Assembly: GCF_008297955.1 (NCBI RefSeq)
Contig: NZ_VTPY01000001.1
Span: forward strand, 682,001-746,000
Source of the DNA: Billgrantia pellis
GTDB lineage: Bacteria; Pseudomonadota; Gammaproteobacteria; Pseudomonadales; Halomonadaceae
Length of the DNA: 64,000 bases
Reading direction: 5' to 3'
How positions within the stretch are numbered: the first letter of the stretch is position 1; the number at the start of each line of letters is the position of its first letter. Shown piece after piece: positions 19,145 to 31,236 of the stretch. The position numbers were made by a program, and so were the translations under genes. The notes under the pieces are model-generated. The model had not been told where the DNA came from. It was given only the letters and a program-made list of their open reading frames with translations, and ran no database searches.

Positions 19145-21526
19145 ATGAAATTTTCAGAACAGTGGCTGCGCGAATGGGTATCGCCGCAGCTGGGCGCTCA
19201 GGGCCTGGCCGACCAGATCACCATGGCCGGCCTGGAAGTCGATGCGGTGGAGCCCGTAGCCGCCGCCTTCGATGGCGTGGTGGTGGCCGAAGTGATCGAC
19301 AAGCGACAGCATCCGGATGCCGACAAGCTCAATGTTTGTCTGGTGGACGATGGCAGCGGTGATCCGGTGCAGGTGGTGTGTGGTGCACCCAACGTGGCGG
19401 TAGGGCAGAAGGTGCCTTTCGCGCGCGTCGGGGCGGTGCTGCCTGAGGATTTCAAGATCAAGAAGGCCAAACTGCGTGGCGTCGAGTCCCGCGGCATGAT
19501 CTGCTCCGCCTCCGAGCTGGGGCTGGCCGAGGAAATCTCGGAGGGTATTCTGGTGCTGCCGGGCGATGCGCCGGCGGGAAAGGCGTTTCGCGCCTGGATG
19601 GGGCTCGACGATAACACCATCGAAGTCGATCTGACGCCCAACCGCGGCGATTGTCTTAGCCTCAAGGGGCTGGCGCGAGAGGTCGGCGTGCTCAACCGGC
19701 TGGCCGTGACCGCTCCCGCCATCGAGCCCGTCGCACCTGTCCACGACGAGACCTTCCCGGTGCGGGTGGAGGACGCCGAGCGTTGCCCGCGCTATATCGG
19801 ACGTCTGATCAAGGGCGTCGACGTCAACGCCGATACGCCGCTTTGGATGGTCGAGCGACTACGGCGCAGCGGCGTGCGTTCCATCGATCCGGTGGTGGAC
19901 ATCACCAACTACGTCATGCTCGAGCTGGGACAGCCTCTGCATGCCTTCGACCGCGCCAATCTGCAGGGGGCGGTCGTGGTGCGGCTGGCCCGCGAGGGGG
20001 AGCGCCTGGTATTGCTCGACGGTCAGGAAATCACCTTGAATGCTTCGACGCTGGTGATCGCCGACGAGCGCGGCCCGCTGGCGATCGCCGGGGTGATGGG
20101 CGGTGAGCATTCGGGAGTCGGCCCGGCGACACGCGACATCTTTCTGGAGTCGGCGTTCTTCTCGCCGCTGGCCGTGGCGGGGCAGGCACGCTCCTACGGG
20201 CTGCATACCGATGCTTCCCATCGCTTCGAGCGCGGTGTCGACCCGCAGCTTACCCGTGATGCGGTTGAGCGGGCCACGGCATTACTGCTCGAGGTGACCG
20301 GCGGGGAACCCGGCCCGCTGGTCGAAGTGGCGAGCGCCGCGCACCTGCCCGGCGAGCGCCAGGTCACGCTGCGCGCGGCGCGGCTCGAGCAGGCGCTGTG
20401 CAAGGCGCTGCCGGGCGATGAGGTCGTCGACATTCTCGATCGGTTGGGCATGAAGGTTGGCTCGACCGACGAGGGGTGGCAGGTCCAGGTACCCAGCTGG
20501 CGCTTCGATATTGCCATCGAAGAGGACCTGATCGAGGAAGTGGCGCGTATCCATGGCTATAATCGCTTGCCGGCGCGTCGCCCCGCGGCGCGGTTGGCGT
20601 TGCGCCCCGACCACGAGGCCCGCACACCGCTGTCTCGCCTGCGGCGGCAGATGGTTGCGCGTGGTTATCAGGAGGCGGTGACTTACAGCTTCGTCGCGCC
20701 CGAGCTGCAGCAGGCTTTGTTGCCTGATGCCGTGTCGCCGAGGTTGGCCAACCCCATTTCCAGTGATCTGTCGGTGATGCGGGCCAGCCTGTTCCCAGGC
20801 CTGGTAAGGGCGATGGAGTACAACCTGAACCGGCAGCAGACGCGCATTCGGCTGTTCGAGACCGGCCTGGTATTCCACGGCGACCTGGACGATTTGCAAC
20901 AGACCCCCATGCTCGGGGCGCTTGCGTGCGGTTCGCGAGACCCCGAGGGTTGGGCCGGCGCCCGCGACAAGGTGGATTTCTTCGACCTGAAGGGTGATCT
21001 GGAGAGCCTGATCGCCATGGGCGGCGAGCCGGAGGCCTGGCGCTTCGAACCTGGCGGTCATCCGGCGCTGCATCCCGGTCAGAGCGCGCGCATCCTGTAT
21101 CGGGGGGAGCAGGTCGGTTGGATCGGCGCGCTGCATCCCGGCGTCAGGGCAGGGCTGGGGCTAAAGGTCGAAGCCTTCCTGTTCGAGGTGCGTCAGGATG
21201 CGCTGGTGCGTGGCCGCTTGCCTTCCTTCGAACCGCTGTCGCGATTCCCGGAGGTGCGTCGGGATCTCGCTTTCCTGCTCGACGAGTGCCGGCCGGTCCA
21301 GTCGCTGCTGGATTGCGTGCGCCGCCAGGCCGGTCAATGGCTGCAAGAGTTGAGCCTATTCGACGTCTATCAGGGTAAGGGCGTGCCGGAAGGGGCCAAG
21401 AGTGTCGCGCTGGGCTTGACCTGGCAGCATCCTTCGCGCACGCTGAATGACGAGGAAATCAATCAGTTGGTCGATGCCATTGTCGCCGAATCGCATCAGC
21501 ACTTGGGCGCCGAGCTGCGCGGGTGA
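19145..21526 (+). CDS. pheT: Phenylalanyl-tRNA synthetase beta subunit
   Basis: The beta chain carries the editing site and tRNA-binding domains of PheRS. In 793 residues I see an N-terminal tRNA-binding OB-fold domain (about 40-150, with DADKLNVCLVD and VVCGAPNV), a B3/B4 editing domain (about 210-385), a B5 domain, a catalytic-like core, and a C-terminal ferredoxin-like anticodon-binding domain (SRFPEVRRDLAFLL ... LTWQHPSRTLNDEEI). It is the second gene of the pheS-pheT-ihfA unit. Confidence 0.98.
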   Translation: MKFSEQWLREWVSPQLGAQGLADQITMAGLEVDAVEPVAAAFDGVVVAEVIDKRQHPDADKLNVCLVDDGSGDPVQVVCGAPNVAVGQKVPFARVGAVLPEDFKIKKAKLRGVESRGMICSASELGLAEEISEGILVLPGDAPAGKAFRAWMGLDDNTIEVDLTPNRGDCLSLKGLAREVGVLNRLAVTAPAIEPVAPVHDETFPVRVEDAERCPRYIGRLIKGVDVNADTPLWMVERLRRSGVRSIDPVVDITNYVMLELGQPLHAFDRANLQGAVVVRLAREGERLVLLDGQEITLNASTLVIADERGPLAIAGVMGGEHSGVGPATRDIFLESAFFSPLAVAGQARSYGLHTDASHRFERGVDPQLTRDAVERATALLLEVTGGEPGPLVEVASAAHLPGERQVTLRAARLEQALCKALPGDEVVDILDRLGMKVGSTDEGWQVQVPSWRFDIAIEEDLIEEVARIHGYNRLPARRPAARLALRPDHEARTPLSRLRRQMVARGYQEAVTYSFVAPELQQALLPDAVSPRLANPISSDLSVMRASLFPGLVRAMEYNLNRQQTRIRLFETGLVFHGDLDDLQQTPMLGALACGSRDPEGWAGARDKVDFFDLKGDLESLIAMGGEPEAWRFEPGGHPALHPGQSARILYRGEQVGWIGALHPGVRAGLGLKVEAFLFEVRQDALVRGRLPSFEPLSRFPEVRRDLAFLLDECRPVQSLLDCVRRQAGQWLQELSLFDVYQGKGVPEGAKSVALGLTWQHPSRTLNDEEINQLVDAIVAESHQHLGAELRG

Positions 21527-21536
21527 ATCGGAGCGG

Positions 21537-21556
21537 CGCGCGGAACGTTCCGCGCG
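21537..21556. repeat. Perfect 20-bp palindrome between pheT and ihfA
   Basis: CGCGCGGAAC followed by its reverse complement starts 10 bp after the pheT stop. It can form a GC-rich RNA stem, possibly stabilising the pheT 3' end or attenuating read-through to ihfA; no T tract follows. Confidence 0.6.
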
Positions 21557-21634
21557 TCACTCCCTTCGCGAGTCCTGCAGGCTTCGTGAAAGATGTGACG
21601 GCGGCGGGCTGGACCGCCACTCTGAGGAGATGAC

Positions 21635-21943
21635 ATGGGAGCGTTGACCAAGGCGGAACTGGCCGAACACCTGCATGCCGAACTGGGGCTGACCAAGCGC
21701 GAAGCCAAGACGATGGTGGAAGCTTTTTTCGAGGAAATTCGAGCCTGTCTGCGTGAGAACGAGCAAGTGAAGTTGTCGGGGTTCGGCAATTTCGACCTGC
21801 GCGACAAGCGGGAACGTCCCGGGCGCAATCCCAAGACCGGCGAGGAAATACCTATCTCCGCGCGCCGTGTCGTGACGTTCCGGCCAGGACAAAAGCTCAA
21901 GAGCCAGGTGGAGCGTTACGAAGGGCCACCGCCTTCCAACTGA
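21635..21943 (+). CDS. ihfA: Integration host factor alpha subunit
   Basis: IHF alpha pairs with IHF beta to bend DNA sharply in transcription, recombination and replication. The 102-residue protein has the HU/IHF fold, with [42 protein letters not shown] (containing the conserved DNA-intercalating proline) and [17 protein letters not shown] 21635 follows GAGGAGATGAC. Its position after pheT is the standard gammaproteobacterial arrangement. Confidence 0.97.
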   Translation: MGALTKAELAEHLHAELGLTKREAKTMVEAFFEEIRACLRENEQVKLSGFGNFDLRDKRERPGRNPKTGEEIPISARRVVTFRPGQKLKSQVERYEGPPPSN

Positions 21944-21957
21944 GTCAGCGTTAGCCT

Positions 21958-21986
21958 GAATGCCACCCCGATTGGGTGGCATTCTT
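21958..21986 (+). terminator. Intrinsic terminator after ihfA
   Basis: An 11-bp stem, GAATGCCACCC (21958-21968) with GGGTGGCATTC (21974-21984) and a CGATT loop, starts 14 bp after the ihfA stop codon. The T tract is short (TT), so efficiency is uncertain. It also separates ihfA from the convergent DUF2788 gene. Confidence 0.75.
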
Positions 21987-22061
21987 GCATCGGGTCGAAG
22001 GGCTCAGGCATGGGGGGGGGGAAGTGTCTGAGCGCAGGTGCTTGGTGCTTTGCGGCCATGG

Positions 22062-22268
22062 CTATACACCGCCGCGTTCCAGCATCCACGTAATGACCAC
22101 CTTGAAGACGTATCCCATCATACCGGCACCGAGCACCACGAAGAGCATGATGGTGCCGAAGCGCCCCGCACGAGATTTCTTGGCCAGATCCCAGATGATG
22201 AAGGCCATGAAGAGCATCAAACCCCCGATCATGATGGGAGTGATCCAGGCCTCGAAGGTCTGCAGCAT
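22062..22268 (-). CDS. DUF2788 small membrane protein
   Basis: A 68-residue protein with two membrane helices (about 8-29 and 39-60) flanking the basic loop DLAKKSRAGRFGT. The segment LMLFMAFIIWDLAKKS followed by GRFGTIMLFVVLGAG fits DUF2788, an uncharacterised gammaproteobacterial family. It is on the minus strand, convergent with ihfA and divergent from the flavodoxin gene. AGGAGG lies upstream of its ATG. Function unknown. Confidence 0.8.
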   Translation of the reverse strand: MLQTFEAWITPIMIGGLMLFMAFIIWDLAKKSRAGRFGTIMLFVVLGAGMMGYVFKVVITWMLERGGV

Positions 22269-22404
22269 GTTGCCTCCTTGAACAAAGTCCGATGATTATA
22301 CTCAGGCTTGGTCCGAGCTGCATGTCGAGGCGCGGGGCGCCGCCTGTGTCATGGCGCCGCATCGTGTTACCATCCTAAAGAAATTTTCCAGGCTTATCCC
22401 CGAC

Positions 22405-22869
22405 ATGCCACAGCTGAAGATATTCGTAGGCACCATGTATGGTGGTGCGCTTGACGTTGCCGAGCAGGTCGCCCCGCTGTTCGAGGCGGCAGGCTACGAG
22501 GTGAGTATCCTGGAGCAGCCGAGCCTCGACGATCTCACCGAAACGCCACCCGATCTGGCCCTGTTCTGCCTTTCCACCACGGGCAGCGGCGATTTTCCCG
22601 GCAATTTCGTCCCCTTTGCGCGTGAGCTCGACGAGAAGAGCCCGACGCTCACGGCACTACGCTATGGTCTGATTGCGCTGGGCGACAGTTCCTACGGCGA
22701 AACCTTTTGCGGTGCCGGGCGACGGCTCGATGAGATGCTTCAAGGACTGGGCGCCACCCGCCTGGGGGCGCGACTCGAAGTCGATGCCATGGAGACGTTC
22801 ATGGCCGACGATGCCGCGCTACCGTGGGTGGAGACATGGATCGAAGAACAGCAACTGACGGTCGCCTGA
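22405..22869 (+). CDS. MioC-like flavodoxin domain protein
   Basis: A 154-residue FMN-binding flavodoxin-fold protein. The phosphate-binding loop is GTMYGGALDVAEQ, followed by LSTTGSGDFPGNF and LGDSSYGETFCGAGRRLDEML, the flavin-contacting loops shared by MioC and the flavodoxin domains of sulfite reductase. ATG 22405 is chosen because the fold starts there (MPQLKIFVGTMYGG); an in-frame ATG at 22351 adds unrelated residues. The ribosome binding site is weak. E. coli MioC acts as an electron carrier in biotin synthesis; the role here is not shown. Confidence 0.85.
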   Translation: MPQLKIFVGTMYGGALDVAEQVAPLFEAAGYEVSILEQPSLDDLTETPPDLALFCLSTTGSGDFPGNFVPFARELDEKSPTLTALRYGLIALGDSSYGETFCGAGRRLDEMLQGLGATRLGARLEVDAMETFMADDAALPWVETWIEEQQLTVA

Positions 22870-22871
22870 CC

Positions 22872-23246
22872 ATGAGAGCCAAGCCTGCCGCCGAACGGCT
22901 CAGCCTGTTGTTGGGCCTGATGGTACTGATGCTCGCCACGCTTCCCCGCTATGTGGCTGGCGGTCATGACAACCGCCTGACCCTGATCCTGATTGCCCTG
23001 GCGGTGGTCGCCGTTGTCGCACTGACCCACTGGCGCATGCTGGAGGGAAGCGAGCGTGCCCGCCTGCCGCTGCTGCTCAAGCGCCTGCTCGTGTCGCTGG
23101 TGGTGGGTACGGCGCTGATGGGAGGGTGGCATGCGCTCTTCACGGCCTGGATCAGTTGGCAGCTGTTGATCGCGCACGGTGCCACCCTGGGTCTGCTGCT
23201 GCATGCCCTGTGGCTGTGGTGGCGGCCTCTCGGCGTAGGCCAATAA
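22872..23246 (+). CDS. Small integral membrane protein, unknown function
   Basis: A 124-residue hydrophobic protein with about four membrane helices. It starts 2 bp after the flavodoxin stop, so the two genes are probably co-transcribed. I do not recognise a family. Basic residues cluster in the second half (SERARLPLLLKR), suggesting a cytoplasmic loop. The start at ATG 22872 is chosen to avoid overlap with the upstream gene; no strong ribosome binding site is seen, which fits translational coupling. Confidence 0.65.
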   Translation: MRAKPAAERLSLLLGLMVLMLATLPRYVAGGHDNRLTLILIALAVVAVVALTHWRMLEGSERARLPLLLKRLLVSLVVGTALMGGWHALFTAWISWQLLIAHGATLGLLLHALWLWWRPLGVGQ

Positions 23247-23292
23247 TCGGCGGCCTCCGACCGGACGCCGCCGAAAAGATCGTCCTGCCGAA

Positions 23293-24657
23293 TTACACCA
23301 GCCGGTAGCAGGGCACGTATTCCTGCCCGGGGAGCTTCATCCGCCCCTGCGCGACGAACGAGCCGAGCAGTTCGTCCAGGCGGTGCATCAGCTCGGGCTC
23401 GGCGTGTAGCGAGAAGGGCCCGTGGGCCTCGATGGCGCGCAGCCCGCGTTCCTTGACGTTGCCCGCGACGATACCCGAGAAGGCGCGTCTCAGGTTGGCC
23501 GCCAACTCATGTACCGGCTGGTCGGGGTGCAACGCCAGGCCGGCCATGGCAGCGTGGGTCGGTTCGAAGGTTTCCTGAAAATTCCGGGCGATGGTCAAGC
23601 GCCAGTTGAAGTGAAAGGCGTCCTGATGGGCGCGGCGAAACTCAGTCACGGCATCGATGCCCTGGCGCATGGCGCGGGCGACCTCGACCGGGTCGTCGAC
23701 GATGATGCGGTATTTCTCGCGTACCGATTCGCCCAGCGTATAAACCAGGAATTCGTCGATACGCTTGAAGTAGTCGGCGGCGCTGGCCGGGCCGGTGAAG
23801 ATCACCGGCATCTCCATGTCGGCATTCTCGGGATGGAGCAGAATGCCCATGAGATAAAGAATCTCTTCCGCCGTGCCAACCCCGCCGGGAAACACGACGA
23901 TGCCATGGCCGATACGGATGAAGGCCTCGAGGCGCTTCTCGATATCGGGCATCACCACTAATTCGTTGACCAGAGGGTTGGGAGCCTCGGCGGCAATGAT
24001 GCCGGGCTCGGAAATGCCCAGGTAGCGGCCGTCGGGAATGCGCTGCTTGGCATGGGCCAGATTGGCGCCCTTCATGGGCCCTTTCATGGCGCCCGGGCCG
24101 CAGCCGGTACAGATGTCGAGTTCGCGCAGGCCGAGGTGGTAGCCCACGTCCTTGGTGTAGTCGTACTCCTCCCGCGTGATCGAATGCCCGCCCCAGCAGA
24201 CCACCAGCCCCGGATCCCGGCCGGGCTTGAGCGTGCCGGCCTTGCGCAGGATATGGAACACGGCGTTGGTGGTTCCCTCGCCGGTGCTCAGGTCGAAGCG
24301 CGCGTGATGCTGGATCTCGTTGTAGACGTAGACGATATCGCGCAGCACGGAAGAGAGGTGTTCACGAATCCCGCGGATCATCTTGCCGTCGACGAAAGCC
24401 TCCGCGGGGGCATTGGTCACCTTGAGGCGTATGCCGCGATCCTGCTGGATGACCTCGATGTCGAAATCATGGTAGGTCTCCATCAGTACCAGGCTGTCGT
24501 CGGTGACGCTTCCCGAGCTGAGTACGGCCAGCGAACAGCGGCGCAGCAGGTCGTGCAGACCCGCTTTGGAAGTATCGCGCAGACGGTTGACTTCGTGTTG
24601 CGAAAGCACTTCCAGGCTGCGAAGCGGAGAGACGACGCTGGAAATGGTATCAGGCAT
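23293..24657 (-). CDS. ppnN: Nucleotide 5'-monophosphate nucleosidase PpnN (LOG family)
   Basis: PpnN (YgdH) cleaves purine and pyrimidine nucleoside monophosphates to base and ribose-5-phosphate and in E. coli is stimulated by (p)ppGpp. The 454-residue product equals the E. coli length. The central Rossmann-like domain has VVCWGGHSI, TGCGPGAMKGPMKGA and the LOG-family PGGVGTAEE motif; flanking N- and C-terminal regions match the long PpnN subtype rather than short LOG proteins. AAGGA lies eight bases before the ATG. It is divergent from the LysR gene. Confidence 0.93.
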   Translation of the reverse strand: MPDTISSVVSPLRSLEVLSQHEVNRLRDTSKAGLHDLLRRCSLAVLSSGSVTDDSLVLMETYHDFDIEVIQQDRGIRLKVTNAPAEAFVDGKMIRGIREHLSSVLRDIVYVYNEIQHHARFDLSTGEGTTNAVFHILRKAGTLKPGRDPGLVVCWGGHSITREEYDYTKDVGYHLGLRELDICTGCGPGAMKGPMKGANLAHAKQRIPDGRYLGISEPGIIAAEAPNPLVNELVVMPDIEKRLEAFIRIGHGIVVFPGGVGTAEEILYLMGILLHPENADMEMPVIFTGPASAADYFKRIDEFLVYTLGESVREKYRIIVDDPVEVARAMRQGIDAVTEFRRAHQDAFHFNWRLTIARNFQETFEPTHAAMAGLALHPDQPVHELAANLRRAFSGIVAGNVKERGLRAIEAHGPFSLHAEPELMHRLDELLGSFVAQGRMKLPGQEYVPCYRLV

Positions 24658-24782
24658 GAAAACGGTCCTTGTGTGATCGGTGCGTCGAGTGCCGTCAAGG
24701 ACGGGGCCGGGCGCAATGAACTTGTCATGATGCTAACACGCCGGGCGTGCAGGGTGCAGCGCTGCGCCGGAGGGGCCGATTT

Positions 24783-24799
24783 GTTACCATGGTGGCAAC
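24783..24799 (+). promoter_or_regulatory. Candidate operator in ppnN-lysR intergenic region
   Basis: GTTACCATGGTGGCAAC is an imperfect dyad (GTTxCC/GGxAAC) 33 bp upstream of the LysR-type regulator start and within the 174-bp divergent region. LysR regulators often bind such dyads near their own gene. Based on symmetry only. Confidence 0.3.
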
Positions 24800-24831
24800 T
24801 GGTTTCGGCCGAACGCCACAGGCGATGTGAC

Positions 24832-25746
24832 ATGTTCAACGCCCAATATTTCCGTACTTTCATTACTCTGGTCGAGACCGGCAGCTTCACCCGGACCGCG
24901 CGACGCCTGGACATGACCCAGCCCGGGGTCAGCCAGCACGTGCGCAAGCTCGAGCAGTACCTCGACAAGCCGCTGCTGGAACGGCAGGGCAGGCGTTTCA
25001 CGCTCACCGAAGCCGGGCGCCGCGCCTACGATTACGGCCTACGCCTGTTCGCCGAGCATGAGCAATTCCGCCATTCGCTGGACGACGATGCGCTGGACAC
25101 CGGTGAATGCCGCATCGCGTCGCCGGGCAGCGTGGGGCTGATGCTGTATCCCTACCTTCTCGGCCAGCAGCAGATGTCGCCTGGGCTGACGGTGAATTAC
25201 AGTTTCGCCTTCAGCCACGAGATCGTCACCGATGTACTGGCCGGTCGCCACGACCTGGGTATCGTCACCGAGCCGATTCGCCATCCGGAGCTGGACTGCC
25301 GGCTTTGGCACCAGGAGCCGCTGTGCCTGGTGGTGCCGGCCGATTTCACCGGCACTTCGCTAACCGAGTTGATGGGGATCGGCTTCATCAATTACTCGGA
25401 CGGCGTGAGTCATGCCGGGGCGTTGCTTCGCAGCAATTTTACCGAGGAGTTCCGCTCCATGAACCAGTTCCGCCGCCAGGGCTTCACCAACGAGGTGGCA
25501 ATGGTATTGGATGCGGTGGCCCGCGGTCTGGGCTTTACCGTGGTATCGAGGCTGGTACTCGAAACCTCGCCCTGGCAGCGCCAGGTCAAGGAACTCGACC
25601 TGCCGGCGGCCGAGTACGAGACGCTTCATCTGGTGAGCCGCTCGGGAAGTCGCGTGCCGCGACGCTACGAGCGGTTGCTCGAAGGTTTCCGCGAGCAACG
25701 ACTGCGTGAGCGCTTTGGCTACGGTGAGGTCGCCTCGCCGCTGTAG
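24832..25746 (+). CDS. LysR family transcriptional regulator
   Basis: A 304-residue LysR-type regulator. The N-terminal winged helix-turn-helix (about 1-60) shows FITLVETGSFTRTARRLDMTQPGVSQHVRKLEQ, and the effector domain (about 88-295) has the usual two-lobed periplasmic-binding fold, with EVAMVLDAVARGLGFTVVS near the hinge. ATG 24832 begins the canonical domain; the frame is open far upstream but that part is antisense to ppnN. Its target is unknown; neighbours are ppnN (divergent) and gcvP (convergent). Confidence 0.92.
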   Translation: MFNAQYFRTFITLVETGSFTRTARRLDMTQPGVSQHVRKLEQYLDKPLLERQGRRFTLTEAGRRAYDYGLRLFAEHEQFRHSLDDDALDTGECRIASPGSVGLMLYPYLLGQQQMSPGLTVNYSFAFSHEIVTDVLAGRHDLGIVTEPIRHPELDCRLWHQEPLCLVVPADFTGTSLTELMGIGFINYSDGVSHAGALLRSNFTEEFRSMNQFRRQGFTNEVAMVLDAVARGLGFTVVSRLVLETSPWQRQVKELDLPAAEYETLHLVSRSGSRVPRRYERLLEGFREQRLRERFGYGEVASPL

Positions 25747-25769
25747 CTGCCGCCCGATACTGCAAAAGG

Positions 25770-25801
25770 CCAAACGGCCCGCCGAAGGGCAGGCCGTTTG
25801 G
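25770..25801 (-). terminator. Bidirectional terminator between gcvP and lysR
   Basis: A 10-bp stem CCAAACGGCC (25770-25779) with GGCCGTTTGG (25792-25801) lies between the convergent genes. On the minus strand the stem is followed by CCTTTTGC, giving a T run for gcvP termination; on the plus strand the tail is weaker. Confidence 0.8.
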
Positions 25802-25830
25802 GGTAGCGACTTCGCATCAGCGATGACGGA

Positions 25831-28725
<2,895 letters not shown>

Positions 28726-28787
28726 GGAGAACCTTGTGCGGTGTGTCGGAAGAACCCGGCCGGCGGCCGGGATAAGGTCAGGCCGGA

Positions 28788-29180
28788 TCAGGATTCGCTG
28801 TCGACGATGGCCTGATAGGCGTCGGCGTCCAGCAGTGCCTCGACGGCGGTGGCATCGTCGACACGCACCTTCATGATCCAACCGCCCTCATAGGGGGCTT
28901 CATTGACGGTCTCGGGGGCATCCTCGAGCGTTTCATTGACCTCGACGATCTCGCCGGCCAGGGGGGCATACAGATCGGAAGCTGCCTTGACCGACTCGAT
29001 GACGCCGAACTCCTCGCCCTTGGCCAGGGTGCGTCCCACCTCGGGGAGCTCGACGAACACCACGTCGCCGAGGGCCTCTTGGGCGTGGTCGGTAATACCG
29101 ATGGTGACGGTGCCGTCACCGTTGTCCAGCACCCATTCGTGGCTTTCGTTGTAGCGCAGGTTGGCGGGGATCGAGCTCAT
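28788..29180 (-). CDS. gcvH: Glycine cleavage system H protein
   Basis: GcvH carries the aminomethyl intermediate on a lipoyl group between the P and T proteins. The 130-residue product has the lipoyl-domain hammerhead with K65 in [15 protein letters not shown], preceded by [12 protein letters not shown] and followed by [10 protein letters not shown]. It is the first gene of the minus-strand gcvH-gcvP pair. gcvT lies apart at 31237 on the plus strand, beyond the symporter gene. Confidence 0.98.
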   Translation of the reverse strand: MSSIPANLRYNESHEWVLDNGDGTVTIGITDHAQEALGDVVFVELPEVGRTLAKGEEFGVIESVKAASDLYAPLAGEIVEVNETLEDAPETVNEAPYEGGWIMKVRVDDATAVEALLDADAYQAIVDSES

Positions 29181-29752
29181 GGTGTTTTCCTATACGAAAA
29201 AGGTTTTCTGACGGGGCGAATGCTAACGCCATTGGCGTCATTTGGCGAGTCCGTGAACGCGGTTTCGGTCGCGTTGCCGGCCTCCGCCTGAACAGCGTGG
29301 CGCGTGTTGAAAAGATCGTCCAGTTCTCGCGTCAAGAGGAGTGCATAAGCGTGGCGTCGGCGCTAGGCAGGATTCGACAGGCCTGGCGCGGCTCACTAAT
29401 CTGTAGGGGCCATGATCGTCGGAGGCGGACGATGCGCCATTGTTTCCGATACGAAACGCACGCTTCGCCGGCGCGGGGACGAGCGTTGGCCATTCCTTTC
29501 CGGAAAGCATTTCGTCGGGGTAGTGCATTCCTGGCTTTTTCCGCTATGGTACGCCGGATTGCATTGCCCATCGTTCGCGCATGCCTCGAATGGCACGGAG
29601 AAAATTCTGCTTGTCAAAGCCGTTCCGCTGCGGTTCGGTTGACCGTGTGCAGCGACCATGGCGGCCGAGCGGTGCGTGAGGGAATGCATGGCCATCACTG
29701 CGGGGCCGAGATAAGAAGCCATACAAATCGCCAACAATAGAGGGAAACGTTC
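29181..29752. other. Divergent intergenic region between gcvH and the AGCS symporter
   Basis: These 572 bp hold no gene I can support; open frames on both strands are arginine/cysteine-rich without a ribosome binding site. I looked for a glycine riboswitch, which often precedes gcv and AGCS genes, and found neither the conserved GGACAG-type cores nor the paired aptamer pattern. Promoters for both directions must lie here, but none stands out. Confidence 0.5.
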
Positions 29753-31159
29753 GTGGAAACCTTGAATGCGATATTCACAGCGATCAACGGGGTCGTCTGG
29801 GGGCCGTTGATGCTCATCCTGCTGCTGGGGGTGGGCCTGTATCTGCAGCTCGGACTGAAGCTGATGCCCATTCGCAAGTTGGGTACCGGCTTCAGGCTGA
29901 TGTGGGCGGGGCGTGACAGGAAGCCTTCGCCCGACACGGCCAAGGCGGCCGTCGACGAAGGGGAAATCTCGCCGTTCAACGCATTGATGACGGCGCTTTC
30001 CGCGACCATCGGTACCGGCAATATCGCAGGGGTCGCCACTGCCATTGCACTCGGTGGGCCGGGTGCGGTGTTCTGGATGTGGATCACGGCGTTGGTGGGC
30101 ATGGCGACCAAGTTCGCCGAGGCGGTATTGGCGGTACGTTTCCGTGAAACCGACAGTACCGGCTACCACGTCGGTGGGCCGATGTTCTACATCAAGAACG
30201 GTCTGGGTCGGAAATGGCTGTGGCTGGGGGGTGCCTTCGCTTTCTTCGGCGCGGTCGCAGCCTTCGGCATCGGTAACACGGTACAGTCCAACTCGGTGGC
30301 CGATGCCCTCGCTTCCACCTTCGGTCTGCCGCACTGGATGACCGGCGTGGTGATCATGGTGCTTGCCGGTGCGGTGATTCTGGGCGGTATCAAGCGCATC
30401 GCCAAGGTGGCCGGCAAGCTGGTACCGATCATGGGGATCGCCTATGTCCTCGCCGGGGTCGTCGTGCTTGCCATCAACGCCGGCCAGCTCGGCGAGGCGT
30501 TCAGCATGATCTTCTACTACGCCTTCAACCCGCACGCGGCCATGGGCGGCTTCGCCGGCGCGGCGGTGATGGCGGCGATTCGGTTTGGCGTGGCGCGCGG
30601 CATCTTCTCCAACGAGGCGGGGTTGGGCAGCGCGCCCATCGCTCACGCCGCGGCGCAAACCAAGAATCCGGTGCGTCAGGGGCTGATCGCTATGCTCGGG
30701 ACCTTCATCGACACCATTATCGTCTGTTCCATCACCGCCCTGGTCATCCTGACCGCCGGAGTCTGGGAGACGGGGGAGGCGGGGGCATCGTTGACGGCGC
30801 TCTCCTTCGATGAAGCCCTGCCGGGCATGGGCAACCAGATCGTCTCACTGGCGCTGGCCGTGTTCGCCTTCACCACCATCCTGGGCTGGTCGTTCTACGG
30901 TGAGAAGTGCTTCCAGTTCCTGTTCGGCACCCGTTCGATCATGCTGTATCGCGTGCTGTTCGTGCTGGCCATCCCGTTGGGTGCCATGGCGCAACTGGGC
31001 TTCATCTGGCTGATGGCCGATACCTTCAACGCCATGATGGCGATTCCCAACCTGATTGCCCTGGCGCTGCTGTCGCCGGTGGTATTCAAGCTGGCCCGCG
31101 ACTACTTTGACGGCAAGGACATCCTGCCGGGCGAAGAGTTGGACCACGATAAGTCCTGA
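29753..31159 (+). CDS. AGCS family sodium:alanine/glycine symporter
   Basis: A 468-residue secondary transporter with about eleven membrane helices. AGCS signatures include ALSATIGTGNIAGVATAIALGGPG, FWMWITALVGMATKFAE, VGGPMFYIKNGLG and the region GIFSNEAGLGSAPIAHAAAQT. It imports alanine or glycine with Na+. It starts with GTG 29753 after GAGGGAAA. Its place between the glycine cleavage genes gcvHP and gcvT suggests that glycine is a relevant substrate here. Confidence 0.94.
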   Translation: METLNAIFTAINGVVWGPLMLILLLGVGLYLQLGLKLMPIRKLGTGFRLMWAGRDRKPSPDTAKAAVDEGEISPFNALMTALSATIGTGNIAGVATAIALGGPGAVFWMWITALVGMATKFAEAVLAVRFRETDSTGYHVGGPMFYIKNGLGRKWLWLGGAFAFFGAVAAFGIGNTVQSNSVADALASTFGLPHWMTGVVIMVLAGAVILGGIKRIAKVAGKLVPIMGIAYVLAGVVVLAINAGQLGEAFSMIFYYAFNPHAAMGGFAGAAVMAAIRFGVARGIFSNEAGLGSAPIAHAAAQTKNPVRQGLIAMLGTFIDTIIVCSITALVILTAGVWETGEAGASLTALSFDEALPGMGNQIVSLALAVFAFTTILGWSFYGEKCFQFLFGTRSIMLYRVLFVLAIPLGAMAQLGFIWLMADTFNAMMAIPNLIALALLSPVVFKLARDYFDGKDILPGEELDHDKS

Positions 31160-31173
31160 GGCTATCTGCCATC

Positions 31174-31202
31174 CGAGAGGTGCCCCATGAGGGCACCTCT
31201 CG
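31174..31202 (+). terminator. Hairpin terminator between the AGCS gene and gcvT
   Basis: A 12-bp stem, CGAGAGGTGCCC (31174-31185) with GGGCACCTCTCG (31191-31202) and loop CATGA, begins 14 bp after the symporter stop. The tail TCGTTGAT is poor in T, so it may attenuate rather than fully end transcription into gcvT. Confidence 0.65.
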
Positions 31203-31236
31203 TCGTTGATGGCCCCGCTACGAGAGTGATGACGAC

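Noticed and set aside
29297..29740. Possible gene in the gcvH-symporter gap
   Set aside because: The 147-codon frame is Arg/Cys/His-rich, shows no family pattern, and is overlapped by several equally long frames on the other strand.
29181..29752. Glycine riboswitch before gcvH or the AGCS symporter
   Set aside because: Looked for because of the neighbours, but no conserved aptamer core could be found on either strand by eye.
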